Part shown: positions 35,201 through 38,200 of the stretch, piece after piece
Numbering within the stretch: position 1 is the first letter of the stretch
How the letters are laid out: each line of letters starts with the position of its first letter
Origin: Prosthecobacter sp.
Lineage (GTDB): Bacteria; Verrucomicrobiota; Verrucomicrobiia; Verrucomicrobiales; Verrucomicrobiaceae
NCBI RefSeq assembly: GCF_034366625.1
Contig: NZ_JAXMIH010000024.1
Coordinates: forward strand, 124,001 to 188,000
DNA length: 64,000 bases
Direction: 5' to 3'
Translations under genes and position numbers: made by a program
Notes under the pieces: generated by a model
Seen by the model: only the letters and a program-made list of their open reading frames with translations
Databases searched by the model: none
What the model was told of the DNA's origin: nothing

Positions 35201-38200
35201 AGCCCGCCGTGGCATCGCGGTCGGCCGCGTAGATCTGGCCTTCGGAGTTCAGCATGATGGCACGCACCTGCGTGGTGCCGGTGGCCCCCACATCGGTCAC
35301 CTGACCTTTGTCCACCTTCAGCAGGCGGTCTTCATCCGCTCCGCTGGTGAGGTTGGCCACGACGTAGCTGCCGCGGAACTCGTTGGTTTGGATCGTGGCG
35401 ACGTTGTCCACCGAGTCGAGGGCGCTGGCATCCGCCACGTTGATCGTCACCGTCAGCGGACGGGTGGTGATGACGCCATTGGAGGTGGATGCGGGGAAAC
35501 TGCGGCCGCCGGAGCTGAACGCGGGGTTCGTAAACATCAGCGTGCCAGGATTGGTGCCCGCCGAGACCGTGTAAGTCCAGGTGAAGGTGGTGGAACCGTC
35601 TAAAGGTACAGTCGCGATCGTTGGCAGCGGGCCTGAGACCAGCGTGGCCGTGGTACTGTTCGTGCCGGAAACGGACAGGGCCGGAGGTGACACTCCATTG
35701 ATCTGCGCCTCGGTTGAACTGATGGTCATCGTCACCGTTGCCGTGCTGCCATGCAGGACCAGAGAAGGCCGGACGTTGAGTTCCACCGACAGTTCGGTGG
35801 GCACCGGAGCACCGTATTCCACCATCGCACCGCCGCCCTTCACATAGACCGGCATGCTGGCCAGAGAGGCCCAGGTATTGGCGGAAGGATTGTAGCGCCA
35901 GACGTTGGTGGAACTGTCCCCGCGCAACGCGTAGATGGTGGAGCCTGCATGAACCAGCGCGGCCCCTGAATAGGCCGTGTTTGGGGCGGAAGCACGGGTG
36001 CTCCAGGAGTTCGATGAACGATCGTAGCGGTAGAAGGTGGAGCGATCCCCGCCGCGGAAGGCATAAATGTAGGTGCCGTCAAAAGTCAGCGCACCGCCGG
36101 AGCTTATGCTGCTCGGTGTCGAAGCGCGTGAGGTCCAGGTGTTGGCGGAGGGATCGTAACGGTAGAAGTTGGATTTGTCATCGCCACGCAAGGCATAGAG
36201 ATAGGTGCCGTCGGTCGTCAAAGCAGCGCCTTGATCCGTGTCGCCCGGAGGGGATGCGCGTGTGGTCCAGGTGTTTGCCGCCGGATCGTAACGATAAAAC
36301 GACAGGGTATCGTTTCCGCGCAGCGCATAGAAATAGGGCGCACGATAAACCAGGGCTCCCCCTTCTCGGATGGCTGCGGGCGTGCTGGCACGGGTCGTCC
36401 AGGTGTTGGCGACAGGATCGTAGCGCCAGAAGGAAGTACTGTCGTCACCACGCAACGCATAAATGTGGGTGCCGTCTGAAGCCAGAGCCCCGCCCCAATT
36501 GACCGTGCCGGGTGCATTGGCTCGCGCCACCCAGGCTCCCGTGCCCGCATCGTAACGGTAAAAGCCCGTCTTGTCGTCACCTTGGAACGCAAAGAGATTG
36601 AGGTTCTGCACCAGCGATCCCGGCACACTCTCCGTCGTGCTGCCGAGATTCCAACTCACACTCTGACCGGTACCGGTGCGTGACACGTTGAGACTTGGGG
36701 AGATGCCATGACCGAATGCGTAGCTTCCCGCCGCCGCTCCGCAGTCAAAGCTGATGTCACCGCTGCCTGCGCCCGCGTCCACTTGATAGGTCCAAGTGAA
36801 CGCCGTGCTGCCTCCGGCTGAGATGCTGGCGGTGGCTGATGTGGGGCCGCTGACCAGCGTGGCGGTGGCGCTGCCGGTGGCGTTCACGAGAGGCAGATCG
36901 GGCACGATGTTCGTCATCGCGCCAGTGCTGGTGAGCGTCATCGTCAGGGTGACGAGATCACCATTGCGGCACAGGGTCTTGGAGACTGCGAGTGCCGTGG
37001 TCGTCTGGGTCGAGGCCGCTGCGGGGCGGAAGGCCGCCCAATAATTGGCAACGCCGAAGGCATTGGCGCGTGTGTCCGAACCGACCTGGAAGCCGTCGCT
37101 CTGCAATAGCTGGATGTTGTTGGAGGCATTGGAGCTGGCGCTGCCAAACATGGACAAATCCCCCGTGAGCGAGGCAGGGCGCATCACCGCCGCCACTGCC
37201 GACGCACTGCGCAGCAGCACAAAGGAGGGCTGGAAGGTCACATCGCTGATGCTACGGTCATCGGTGCTGTTGCCTTCATACAGCCCCGTGGCCGTGATGC
37301 CCTCCAAGGGCTTCCAGGCGATGTAATGGTAAACCGTGGAACTGGCGTTGCTGCCGGTGCCCACTTGGAAGCCAGAGGAGGTCAGCCCTGTGATCAAGTT
37401 CGTCGCGGCCGCATTGCCGGTGAAAAGGAACGACTCACTGTCTCCCATCACATCCATTTTCATGACGGCCGAGGAGGACGTGGCAGGCAGGACAAACACC
37501 GTTCCCGGCTTGAAGCCCGGATTGGTGATCGTGCGGGAGGACGCGCCATTGCCAGTGTAGCTGCCCACACTGAGCACACCACTGGCCGCGCGGAAGGCGA
37601 TCCAGTCATAGCGCATGCCGTTGCTGTTCACCGCCGAGTTGTTGCCGAGCTGGAAGCCATCGGAGAGCAACGACTGAATCAAATTGGTGGAAAGCGTGTT
37701 GGCAGTGACAAGCTTGGCCGCATCTCCGCTCATGGATGAGGTGCGGATGACCGGCGTCACGCTGCTGGCCCCTTTGACGATGACCACGTCCGGTTGGAAA
37801 CCGGCGCCGGTGATAGTGCGATTGTCGGAACCGTTACCGGTGTAGGTGCCGGTGACCATCTGCACGGTGGGATTGCCCGCGCTGCCGCTCACGGCTGGCT
37901 GGGAGGCAAAGGTGTTCAGCACGCCCCCCTGCCCCGCGCTGACAAAGCTTGTGCCGGACGGCAGGGCATCGCTGATGGAAAGACTTTTGAGCGCATCTTC
38001 CCCAGGATAGTTGGGCGTGAGCGTGTAAACGATCTGGTCCCCCTGCACTGCCGAGGCACGATTGGCCGCCTTGGTCAGGAGCTGTACAAAGGCAAAGTCG
38101 GCGGTCAAATAGGACTCACCCGCCTCCAACGCCACCGCCACTTCTCCCACAATCGCGTGATACCCAGGCGGCATCGCGACAGAGGTGGCGTCCAGCTTCA

